From JAFDVL01 sp043736395 (GTDB lineage Bacteria > Acidobacteriota > Blastocatellia > RBC074), in assembly GCA_043736395.1 (NCBI GenBank), contig JAYTCQ010000005.1, forward strand, positions 1 through 44,355: 44,355 bases of DNA, in the 5' to 3' direction. The position numbers and the translations under genes are program-made. Below are positions 35,312 through 43,119 of the stretch, in pieces. The notes below the pieces were generated by a model, which saw only the letters and a program-made list of their open reading frames with translations, had not been told where the DNA came from and searched no databases. How positions within the stretch are numbered: position 1 is the first letter of the stretch; every line of letters starts with the position of its first letter.

Positions 35312-36115
35312 TTACATTTTAGCACTCGTAAGCTTCGTTCGTGTATAAGCAATCCGAAATCCCTGTCGTTCAAAATTCCGCTGCGAAGTTGTTCCGGGCA
35401 TCGTTGTTGCCATCACGACATCACAATTATTTTTCTTCGCGTGTGCGAGGCTTGTTTGAATTAATGCACTTTGCACGCCACGTCCGCGAAAATTTTGTAG
35501 GGTAGCGTGACCGTAACAATCCGCAATATCTTTATGTAAAAACAATCCACCGCCGCCTGCGGGTTGCCCTTCGAGTTCCACTAAAAAGGGAACTGATGCT
35601 TCGGAATGAAACATCGTGACGGTTATTTCCATCATCATTGGTTCCGGTTCTTCCATTGGAACAAATCCAAGCGAGACGACGCGCGCCCATAAATTATCTT
35701 CGTAGTTGTTCGGAATTCGCACAGAAATTTCAAGATTTTGTTCCTGAAATTCTGTGAGCGGATGGAAAAGAACGTTGCTGTATTCAAGTACGCGATATCC
35801 GCGTTTCATCAGCATTTCTAAAAATCCCGGATCAGCCAACGGGCATAATTCAATATTTGTTGGAGCTTCGTGAAAATTGAAAAAATCTTCGAGATCGTCA
35901 AGCTCTGCTTCGGTCACTGCGCCGCTTAATCCCAACCCAAACGCTTGCGTAAGCGGTGAATCAGCACCTGCGAAAATTGCGTAACCTCCCATAATCTGCA
36001 TCGAAGTTGATCCGATGTAGGGGAAGCGTTTCGCGTGGGCACGGGCGTAGTCTACGCCTTCAAGGGCGTTGGCAATTTCCAGACGTCGCGCCAGATTTTG
36101 ATCGGCAAAGAGCAT
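35312..36115 (-). CDS. GNAT family N-acetyltransferase
   Basis: 267 residues. The C-terminal half is a GNAT fold: VPFLVELEGQPAGGGGLFL (beta-4 region) and the acetyl-CoA binding loop NFRGRGVQSALIQ (RxGxG-type), then RNFERQGFRIAYT. The N-terminal 120 residues form a second, degenerate GNAT-like or substrate domain. It acetylates an amine of unknown identity in the cytoplasm. The start codon overlaps the stop of the S9 peptidase gene as TAATG, so the two are translationally coupled; it might act on peptides or amino acids released by that enzyme, but that is speculation. Confidence 0.87.
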   Translation of the reverse strand: MLFADQNLARRLEIANALEGVDYARAHAKRFPYIGSTSMQIMGGYAIFAGADSPLTQAFGLGLSGAVTEAELDDLEDFFNFHEAPTNIELCPLADPGFLEMLMKRGYRVLEYSNVLFHPLTEFQEQNLEISVRIPNNYEDNLWARVVSLGFVPMEEPEPMMMEITVTMFHSEASVPFLVELEGQPAGGGGLFLHKDIADCYGHATLQNFRGRGVQSALIQTSLAHAKKNNCDVVMATTMPGTTSQRNFERQGFRIAYTRTKLTSAKM

Positions 36116-38292
36116 TATAAATTCTCGGTGATAAATTTCAGCATCAGCGTTCGCATGTGTTTGACTAACTGCGGATCGCCTACGCCATGTCGGGATTTTG
36201 GATAGACCATCAGCTCAAATTCTTTACCGGCTTTTTGCAATTCATACACGAACTGAATCGTATTTTGCATGTGAACATTGTCGTCCATCGTGCCGTGCAG
36301 CAGCAATAATTTTCCGCTTAAATTTTTCGCTGCTTTCACGACCGAAGTCTTCGCGTAGCCATCAGGATTGTTTTGAGGAGTCAACATGTAACGTTCCGTA
36401 TAAATCGTATCGTAAAGATTCCAATCCGTGACCGTGCCGCCCGCGATGCCAATTTTAAAGGCGTTCGAATGCGTCATCGCAAACGAAGTCATAAATCCGC
36501 CGTAGCTCCATCCGTTAATTCCTACGCGCGCGCCGTCAACGTAAGGTAATGTTTTCAGGTATTCCACGCCGTCTTCCAGATCGCGCAATTCACCGACGCC
36601 GAGATTTTTGTAGGCCGTCCACGTGGATTCTGCGCCCTTTCCAGACGCGCTACGATTATCGCAAATCCAAATAATATAGCCTTTTTGCGCGAGCATTTGA
36701 TGCCACATGTAATTCGCTCCGCCCCAGGCGTTTCGTACCTGCGGCGAATGCGGGCCGCTGTACGTGTGGCTCCAGACCGGATATTTTTTTGTTGGATCAA
36801 AATTCGGCGGCCTAATCATCATCGCTTCCATTTCGAATCCGTCACGTGTTTTCACCTTCAAAAATTCAGGTTTGCTCAATTTGAAATCATTCAGAACGGC
36901 GACTTTATTTTCTTCAATGGCGCGTTCGAGAGTGCCGTCGGATTTATACAATCGCACTTGCGGCGGCGTAGCGGCATCGCTCCAGTTGTCGAGAAAATAG
37001 GAAAATGTTGGATCGAAATTCGCGGCGTGTGAACCTTCTGTTTTGGTCAGCCGCGTCATTCCTGAGCCGTCTAATTTAATGCGATACGCATCATTTCCAA
37101 TGTGGGAATTCGCCGTACCGGAAAAATAAATATAGCCATTTTTTTCATCTACGCCGTGCATATTTCTGGCTTCCCATTTGCCGGAGGTGACTTGCTTCTG
37201 CAATTTTCCGTCGTAGGAATAACGGTAAATATGCTTCCATCCATCGCGCTCGCTGGAAAATAAAAACGTGCCATCGCTCAGCCATTTCGGCAATTCAGTA
37301 TTGTCCGCTTCGACCCAGGCTTTGGTTTGTTCGCGAAAAAGATTTTGTGAAGTTCCGTTTGTTGGATCAGCTAAGTTGACATCCAACCAGGTTTGTTCAC
37401 GATTCGCTACGTGATAGACGGCGCGGGAGCTATCCGGCTTCCATCCGACGCGGGCGACAATTGGCTGATCTTTGCTGTATTTGCTGAGGTCAACCCACTG
37501 CGTTTTCGGAGCAGAAATTCCAACAATGCCCAGCTTGACATTCGGATTCGGCATCCCGGATTTTGGATAATTATACAGCTCAACGTCCTGTTGATTTGGC
37601 AGATGATCAATGACCGTGAATTCTTTGACAGGAGCTTCGTCAAGCTGTAAATACGCGAGCTTCGATGAATCCGGCGACCACCAATAACTCTTGAAATCGC
37701 CGCGTCCGTAGACTTCTTCCTGATACACCCAATCGAGTTTGCCATTGAATAATTTAGAATTTCCATCCGTCGTCAAAGCCGTTTCTTTTTGCGAAGAAAT
37801 TTCGACGATGAACAAATTGAAGTTGCGAACGAAAGCAACTTTTTTTCCATCAGGACTGATGTCTTCGTTTTCTTCTGCATCCGAATTTTTCGTCAAACGT
37901 GTAGCCGCATCCGCGCTCAGATCGTAATAAAATAAATCGCTCTTAAAGTTCACCATGCCCGCATTAAATTTGGGCTTGAGCTGCAAACGCATCGCCAGCG
38001 TCTTGGCTTCAGGCGCAGTGATTCCTTCGATTTTCGCGAAGGCGGCTTCGGCTTTGGCAGCATCGTAAAACGGACTCGCTGCGCCAGAGACAGCATCAAT
38101 TTTCATGATTTGACCGCCGCGCCGTTCAAGGTAGCTTTTCCCGTCATCGAGCCATTGCAGTCCGAACATCATTTTGCCGCTGAAGTTAATGCGCTTCGCC
38201 GGATCATAAATGTCATCGAGAGTGAGCAATCTTTCCTGTGCGAATACAGGGATTGAAACCAGCAGGGTGAAAAAAAGAACCAATCGTTTCAT
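36115..38292 (-). CDS. S9 family peptidase, DPP-IV-like
   Basis: 725 residues, exported by a signal peptide (LVLFFTLLVSIPVFAQ). It has an eight-bladed DPPIV_N propeller domain (about 20-460, with DLSADAATRLT, VYQEEVYGRGDFKSYWWSPDS typical of the family, holding the Glu pair region EEVYG that binds the substrate N-terminus) and a catalytic alpha/beta-hydrolase domain with Ser596 in GWSYGGF, Asp670/671 in HGTMDDNVH and His702 in SRHGVGD. It releases Xaa-Pro/Xaa-Ala dipeptides from peptide N-termini. ATG 38292 is preceded by GGAG nine bases upstream; the frame extends to 38415 through repeat sequence, which is unlikely to be translated. Coupled to the GNAT gene downstream. Confidence 0.93.
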   Translation of the reverse strand: MKRLVLFFTLLVSIPVFAQERLLTLDDIYDPAKRINFSGKMMFGLQWLDDGKSYLERRGGQIMKIDAVSGAASPFYDAAKAEAAFAKIEGITAPEAKTLAMRLQLKPKFNAGMVNFKSDLFYYDLSADAATRLTKNSDAEENEDISPDGKKVAFVRNFNLFIVEISSQKETALTTDGNSKLFNGKLDWVYQEEVYGRGDFKSYWWSPDSSKLAYLQLDEAPVKEFTVIDHLPNQQDVELYNYPKSGMPNPNVKLGIVGISAPKTQWVDLSKYSKDQPIVARVGWKPDSSRAVYHVANREQTWLDVNLADPTNGTSQNLFREQTKAWVEADNTELPKWLSDGTFLFSSERDGWKHIYRYSYDGKLQKQVTSGKWEARNMHGVDEKNGYIYFSGTANSHIGNDAYRIKLDGSGMTRLTKTEGSHAANFDPTFSYFLDNWSDAATPPQVRLYKSDGTLERAIEENKVAVLNDFKLSKPEFLKVKTRDGFEMEAMMIRPPNFDPTKKYPVWSHTYSGPHSPQVRNAWGGANYMWHQMLAQKGYIIWICDNRSASGKGAESTWTAYKNLGVGELRDLEDGVEYLKTLPYVDGARVGINGWSYGGFMTSFAMTHSNAFKIGIAGGTVTDWNLYDTIYTERYMLTPQNNPDGYAKTSVVKAAKNLSGKLLLLHGTMDDNVHMQNTIQFVYELQKAGKEFELMVYPKSRHGVGDPQLVKHMRTLMLKFITENL

Positions 38293-38407
38293 CGTAAATT
38301 TCTCCGAATGTTGAAGGAAGATTTGAGGAGCAAGAATAACAGAAAGTGGGGGAAAGGTGATAGGTGTTAGGTGGCGGGTGTCAGGGATTTGCTGTTTTGA
38401 CTGATGA

Positions 38408-38481
38408 ATTGCCACGCTGCTTTAGCACGTGGGAAGGGGGCGGGGTTTTTTCGACTTCCACGAGTTGAAACTCGTGGCAAT
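38408..38481. repeat. Palindrome with GCCACG/CGTGGC arms
   Basis: Left arm ATTGCCACGCTGCTTTAGCA from 38408 pairs with right arm ending TTGAAACTCGTGGCAAT (to about 38481). Each arm has an internal GCCACG...CGTGGC half-palindrome of the common REP type. It lies upstream of the DPP-IV-like gene. Confidence 0.7.
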
Positions 38482-38518
38482 TTATAAAAAGCGCAGGATG
38501 TTTGTTTCTATAAAATTA

Positions 38519-38604
38519 ATGTTGGATTTCGGATGTCAGGAAACCTTGAACAATTTTTTCTTAACATCTAACATCTAACATCTAACATCCAACATCCAAC
38601 ATCT
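38519..38604. repeat. Heptamer tandem repeat AACATCT/C
   Basis: Six consecutive 7-base units (three AACATCT, two AACATCC, one AACATCT) at 38563-38604. A partly complementary arm with GTTGGATTTCGGATGTCAGG lies at 38521-38540, making a weak hairpin. It ends just before the stop of the epimerase gene (38610). Confidence 0.8.
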
Positions 38605-38609
38605 ACAAA

Positions 38610-39710
38610 CTATTTCTTCTCTTTCCAAAGCTTCAAAAGCTCCACTTCACGCTGCGCTGATAATCCTGAATTTAATTTTGCTTTGTCTACCGGACGCTTG
38701 CTGAAATCTTCAATCGTCGCCGCAGCGGTCTCCGCCAATGATCGAAAGGTTAATCCATTCGCAATTGCTTTTGCGCAGTTGATCCTTGCGAAGCCTGCCA
38801 TTGACGGCTCTTTGCTTGGCACCCAGACGGGCATGTCGCTCCACGGGCTGACTTTGTTGGCTTGCAGGAATTTCCAATCTGCCCACGTGAATTTTACGTC
38901 GGCGGTCGTAACGGCGCGGATGCCGTACAAGGTTTCGGCGGTGGACAATTCTGTCTTTGGGCCAGTCGCGTTATAAATCCCCATCGCTCCTTGTTCGACC
39001 ATCCGAATTGACCATTCACCTAAATCACGGGCGTCAATAAATTGCATCGGATCCGTACCATCGCCGGGAGCGAGAATTTCTCCACCGCGATTAATTCTCA
39101 CAGGCCAATACGTGAAGCGGTCGGTCGGGTCTCCGGGGCCGACGATCAGGCCGGGACGAATAATTGTAGTGCGTCCCGGGAAAGCTTTTTCCGCTTCTTT
39201 TTCGGAGAGGGCTTTGAGCGCGCCGTAATTCGCGCCGATTTTTTCGTTGTCCGGTTCGTTCGTGGTAGCTAGCGGCGCATTCTCATCCATTCCGATTTTG
39301 CTGTTGTCGGCGAAGACAGAAATCGTCGAAATAAAAACGTATTGTTTGGTTTTGTCTTTGAGAATCGCTCCGGCTTCGCGCACCCATCTCGGCAGCGTAG
39401 TCGGGTTGTCAATGACGACATCCCATTCACGATTTTTGAGTTCGTCGAGTTCGCCTTTTTGACGGTCGCCGGAAAGATGCTCGACTTCGGGGAAGAGGCC
39501 AGGATTCGTTTTGCCGCGATTGAAAAGTGTCAATTTATGTCCACGTGCTAAGGCGTAACGAACTTGATGCGGGCCAATAAAACCAGTGCCTCCGAGGATC
39601 AAAATGCGTAACGGATTGGCGGCTATTTGAATCGGCAACGCGGATGCGATGGTTGCAGCCGAGAGAGAAGCGGCGGTGGTTTGTAAGAAATTTCTTCGGG
39701 TTGTTTTCAT
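38610..39710 (-). CDS. NAD-dependent epimerase/dehydratase family protein, Tat-exported
   Basis: 366 residues. An N-terminal twin-arginine signal (TTRRNFLQTTAASLSAATIASAL) precedes an extended SDR domain with LRILILGGTGFIGPHQV (GxxGxxG) and FNRGKTN. The canonical YxxxK is present as YGALKALSEKEAEKAF after an SDR strand (YVFISTISVFAD). NAD-dependent reductase/epimerase on nucleotide sugars is usual for such proteins, but periplasmic export is not, so the substrate is unknown. A weak ribosome-binding site precedes the ATG. It is the second Tat-exported oxidoreductase of the window, with the 20527-21882 protein. Confidence 0.87.
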   Translation of the reverse strand: MKTTRRNFLQTTAASLSAATIASALPIQIAANPLRILILGGTGFIGPHQVRYALARGHKLTLFNRGKTNPGLFPEVEHLSGDRQKGELDELKNREWDVVIDNPTTLPRWVREAGAILKDKTKQYVFISTISVFADNSKIGMDENAPLATTNEPDNEKIGANYGALKALSEKEAEKAFPGRTTIIRPGLIVGPGDPTDRFTYWPVRINRGGEILAPGDGTDPMQFIDARDLGEWSIRMVEQGAMGIYNATGPKTELSTAETLYGIRAVTTADVKFTWADWKFLQANKVSPWSDMPVWVPSKEPSMAGFARINCAKAIANGLTFRSLAETAAATIEDFSKRPVDKAKLNSGLSAQREVELLKLWKEKK

Positions 39711-39724
39711 AGGGATTCTTGATC

Positions 39725-39799
39725 GTTCAGAGTTCGCACTTCAGCATGTTGACGCCAGCGAAGCGCGGCGTTTGGCACGCTGAAGCGTGAACTCTGAAC
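39725..39799. repeat. Palindrome of the GTTCAGAGTT family (reverse loop)
   Basis: Left arm (39725-39748) GTTCAGAGTTCGCACTTCAG and right arm (39776-39799) CACGCTGAAGCGTGAACTCT pair imperfectly. The loop CGCCAGCGAAGCGCGGCG is the reverse complement of the loop in the element at 30628-30702, while the 3' arms are in the same orientation. Confidence 0.85.
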
Positions 39800-39805
39800 T
39801 GAAAA

Positions 39806-41410
39806 TTACGGCAATCCATTTTGCTTAACGCGTGATTTCAACTGTGCGATGAAGGCTTCAACGTCTTCCAATTTTCGTGGCAATCCGCCGGACATTACCC
39901 GCGGTTCGCCGTCGGTGACTAAGACATCGTCTTCGATGCGGACGCCAACGCCTTTGTATTTTTCATACACAGGTTTCACGGCATTGATGAATTTTTCGTT
40001 TTCCGGCGTTTTCGGTAAATTGTCCAACGCATCGGCACGAATATAAATTCCAGGCTCCACGGTGTAGACCATACCGGCGGATAATTTATCTTTTGTTCCG
40101 ACATCGTGGACGTTCATCCCTAACCAATGCGAAGTCCCGTGCATAAACCAAGTACGATATTCGTCATTGTCTTTGGAAGTAATTAAACCCAATTTTAATA
40201 AGCCTTCTTTGACAACTTTCACGGCCTCGTTGTGCGAATCGGTTTTGGTTTTTCCGGCACGAGCGATATTAATTCCAGCTTCCTGCGCGTCATAAACGAT
40301 GCGGTAAATGTCGGCTTGGAGCTTAGAGAATTTTCCATTCAGAGGAATTGTGCGCGTAATGTCCGCGCTGTAATGATCGAATTCTGCGGCGCAATCCATC
40401 AGTAATAATCCGTTGTCGGGCAATTGATCCTGACTGGAAATGTAATGCAAGGTCGTTGCGTTATCGCCTCCGCCGACGATGCATGGATAGCCCCAACTAT
40501 CGGCGTTGCGTTTGCGATAAGTGTATTCAAATTCGGCTTGCACTTCGTATTCAAAAATCTTTGGCGCGGCAACGGCGAAGGCGCGATTGAAGGCTTCGAT
40601 GCTGATGTCTACGGCTTGTTGCATTAATTTGATTTCGTAAGTAGATTTAATCTGACGGAGTTCGGCGAAAATATTCATCCCGCTTTTGATTGAAAATCCT
40701 GAAGCGATGGGTGCGATTTTTTGGACGAATTCCTGTTCCTGTTTGTATTCGACCGAATTTAGTCCGCCGGGTAAAAGTAGAAATAATTCAGCCTTCTCCT
40801 GATTGATCGCTTCGCGGATGGTGACGAATTCGGGAACCCATTTTTCATCGAATTTTTGCGGATTACGAACTCTGGAATATTCTCCGTTCACCAGCGCGAA
40901 TCCGGCTCGCGGCGACAGGAAAAGCATAAATTGATTGAACTGGTCTTCTTCCCAAACTTCCTGAATACCACTGATTTTACGGGCTTCTTCGATGGTCAAC
41001 ATTTTGCCATTCCAGGTTTCAGTGCGCGGGTTGCGTTTGGAAATAAACAGAATTTCGCGCATTGTTTTTGCGCCTGGAATCAGGATTAATCTGGTGTCCG
41101 GCTGTTTGATTCCGGTCATGTAATAAAGATTATTTTCCTGCCGAAATGGATATTCTACGTCGTTGGCATACAGCTTTGGTTCGGCGCTGAATAACACCAT
41201 CAGGCTTTTTTCGTTCATCCGTTTCATCACTTCTTGTCTTCTTTTGCCGAGTTCGGATTGCCGTTCAGAGTCGGAGAATGAAGGCGAAGGTGGCGCTAGT
41301 TGCCAAGTCTTCGGTTCGTTGAGAGAGGCGAAAACATTGAATGAAATTGTGGTCAGGAAAATAACCGACAATAAAAAATTGAGAAGAGAGGTCAGGGTTC
41401 GTTTCGTCAT
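39806..41410 (-). CDS. Xaa-Pro aminopeptidase P, secreted (M24)
   Basis: 534 residues. Signal peptide (LLNFLLSVIFLTTISFNVFA), an AMP_N domain (about 55-220) with VLFSAEPKLYANDVEYPFRQENNLYYMTG, then the pita-bread M24B domain. Metal ligands are seen as MDCAAEFDHYSADITRTIP (two Asp), HGTSHWLGMNVHD (His), TVEPGIYI (Glu) and GVRIEDDVLVTDGEPR (Glu), so the dinuclear site is complete. It removes N-terminal residues before proline, complementing the DPP-IV-like peptidase. AGGAG seven bases before the ATG supports the start. Confidence 0.94.
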   Translation of the reverse strand: MTKRTLTSLLNFLLSVIFLTTISFNVFASLNEPKTWQLAPPSPSFSDSERQSELGKRRQEVMKRMNEKSLMVLFSAEPKLYANDVEYPFRQENNLYYMTGIKQPDTRLILIPGAKTMREILFISKRNPRTETWNGKMLTIEEARKISGIQEVWEEDQFNQFMLFLSPRAGFALVNGEYSRVRNPQKFDEKWVPEFVTIREAINQEKAELFLLLPGGLNSVEYKQEQEFVQKIAPIASGFSIKSGMNIFAELRQIKSTYEIKLMQQAVDISIEAFNRAFAVAAPKIFEYEVQAEFEYTYRKRNADSWGYPCIVGGGDNATTLHYISSQDQLPDNGLLLMDCAAEFDHYSADITRTIPLNGKFSKLQADIYRIVYDAQEAGINIARAGKTKTDSHNEAVKVVKEGLLKLGLITSKDNDEYRTWFMHGTSHWLGMNVHDVGTKDKLSAGMVYTVEPGIYIRADALDNLPKTPENEKFINAVKPVYEKYKGVGVRIEDDVLVTDGEPRVMSGGLPRKLEDVEAFIAQLKSRVKQNGLP

Positions 41411-41525
41411 TTCAAGCTCCTGTAGAAAATCAATATCGGTTGTCTCTGTTGAGGGAGGAGACCTATTATCGCGAATTAAATCATAATTTGCGAATGTCGA
41501 AAAGAAATGTTCGAATTATGGAGTA

Positions 41526-41636
41526 GGAAGAGAGAAGACGGGAGACAGTAGCTTTCATCTCGGACGAACTGGTTCACTCGCTATGCTTCGCTACCGACTA
41601 CAGTCTATCGTCTCCTGTCTTCTCTCTTCTTCCGTT
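41526..41636. repeat. Palindrome with GGAAGAGAGAAGA arms
   Basis: Left arm GGAAGAGAGAAGACGGGAGA (41526 onward) pairs with right arm around CTCCTGTCTTCTCTCTTCTT (ends about 41634). The loop holds TTCACTCGCTATGCTTCGC. It lies in the gap between the divergent aminopeptidase P and Yip1-TPR genes. The rest of the gap (41411-41706) holds no gene. Confidence 0.7.
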
Positions 41637-41706
41637 ACTGCGATGAATTTGAAAACGTGTTATATTCCAGCTCGCCACGAATTCCTATCATCATTGAAGA
41701 GACATT

Positions 41707-43047
41707 ATGATCGCAGAAAATATTCGACTTTTCTTCCAGCTTTTTTATCGCCCAATTTCCGCAATGAGCCAGTTAATGGATCGCGGAAATTGGTTTTTTG
41801 GCGGAGGGCTGGCGACGGTGATTGCAGTGCTTTTCACGCTGTCGATCTCGAACAGAATTTATGAAAATTATGAATCAGTACCGAGATCACGAGCGGAAAT
41901 TCAAGCAGAATTTATGAGGCAAATGCCAGGAGTTAATGACGATAATGTTGAGGTTGAAATGTCAGAAGCAATGCCTTACTTGAGGACTACGCGGCAACTT
42001 CCACTACCGGTTTTAGGCAGTAAAGCCTGGAGGATCCTTTCATTTCGCCCAATTAGCTATTACGCGATTATTGCTTCTCTCGGAATTTTATTTGCTCCCG
42101 CATTGTTGATGATCATCGCTTTGCTTGAACGAACGATCAGTGTTTCGGTAATGCTGCGACGCGATTACGGAGCGATGTTGTCCTGTGTGTTTTTCGGGTG
42201 GGCGGCTTCGCATCTGCCATCTGCTGTGCTTGGTTTTGGCTTACAACCAACTCCGGCGCACGATATTTTAGCGTTGGGGTTATGGGCGGCGGCAACTTTA
42301 TTTTTTGCCTTTCTGATGGTCTGTGCTTTGCGAACGGTGTGCGGCGCGAGTGTGATTCATTCGATTGTTGCGGTGATTGGCGCAAGTTTAGTTTTTCGAT
42401 TTGATTCGTGGATGTTTTCGCTCGCGACGTTTTCGCCGTTTTTGACGATCATTTGGATCGTCCCGCTGGTGCTAGGCGGAGCTGCCGCGATGCGGGCTGC
42501 GCACATTCAACGTCAAAGTTTTCGCCGCCAGCTCGAAGCTTGCGCGATTAATGATCACGACGCAGAAGCGCAATATCAGTTGGGCTTAATTTATCAACAA
42601 CGAAAGCAAACCGCGGAAGCGCTGAAGCACTTCAAACGGTCGGTGGAAATTGATCCAAATGAACCTGATGCAAATTTTCAACTTGGAATTTTTGCGCGGT
42701 TGGATGGCAATTTGCAGGAAGCCTTAAATCATTTCGGGAAAGTTTTAGCGTTTGATGAGAAGTTCAAGCTTAGCGAAATATGGCGAGAAATCGGCGCGAC
42801 TTATCTGGCAGCTGGAATGCTGGATGAAGCGGAATCTGCGTTGAAAAAATATTATGAACGAAGGCAGTATGATCCTGAAGGGCTGTATCATTACGCGGAA
42901 CTTTTATCGAAAAAAGGGGAGAAGGAACGCGCCAAAGAAATCTATCGTCAGTGCATTGAAGCCGTGAAAACAATGCCCTATTATCGCAGAAATCTCTTCA
43001 GCAAATGGGGCAGATTGGCTGAAAGGAAAATGTTAGATGCTGGATGA
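41707..43047 (+). CDS. Yip1 domain membrane protein with TPR tail
   Basis: 446 residues. The N-terminal half (about 1-260) is a polytopic Yip1-like domain: LFFQLFYRPISAMSQLMDRGNWFFGG is typical of bacterial Yip1 proteins, with about six hydrophobic helices (roughly 30-48, 113-140, 155-175, 190-212, 215-235 and 240-262). The C-terminal half is three to four TPR units (from DAEAQYQLGLIYQQRKQTAEALKHFKRSVEIDP) and so probably cytoplasmic. Role unknown; it may recruit partners to the membrane. The stop and last codons (ERKMLDAG) lie in the arm of a palindrome at 43021-43113. Confidence 0.8.
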   Translation: MIAENIRLFFQLFYRPISAMSQLMDRGNWFFGGGLATVIAVLFTLSISNRIYENYESVPRSRAEIQAEFMRQMPGVNDDNVEVEMSEAMPYLRTTRQLPLPVLGSKAWRILSFRPISYYAIIASLGILFAPALLMIIALLERTISVSVMLRRDYGAMLSCVFFGWAASHLPSAVLGFGLQPTPAHDILALGLWAAATLFFAFLMVCALRTVCGASVIHSIVAVIGASLVFRFDSWMFSLATFSPFLTIIWIVPLVLGGAAAMRAAHIQRQSFRRQLEACAINDHDAEAQYQLGLIYQQRKQTAEALKHFKRSVEIDPNEPDANFQLGIFARLDGNLQEALNHFGKVLAFDEKFKLSEIWREIGATYLAAGMLDEAESALKKYYERRQYDPEGLYHYAELLSKKGEKERAKEIYRQCIEAVKTMPYYRRNLFSKWGRLAERKMLDAG

Positions 43048-43113
43048 TAGATGATAGATTTTATGTTGAGGTAACGCACAAAGTACTAAAATCCAGCATC
43101 CAGCATCTTTCCT
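43021..43113. repeat. Palindrome overlapping the Yip1-TPR gene end
   Basis: Left arm AGATGCTGGATGATAGATGA with GAAAGGAAAATG outside it, and right arm AAAATCCAGCATCCAGCATC then TTTCCTTC, both built of degenerate GATGCTG/GATGATA units. The left arm contains the gene's stop codon at 43045-43047; the right arm ends before tatC (43120). Confidence 0.8.
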
Positions 43114-43119
43114 TCACCA

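Noticed and set aside
38293..38415. Longer N-terminus for the DPP-IV-like peptidase
   Set aside because: Would translate low-complexity repeat sequence; the ATG at 38292 has a ribosome-binding site and a signal peptide.
38563..38604. Possible CRISPR array from the AACATCT repeats
   Set aside because: Units are 7 bases and contiguous with no spacers, and no cas gene is present.
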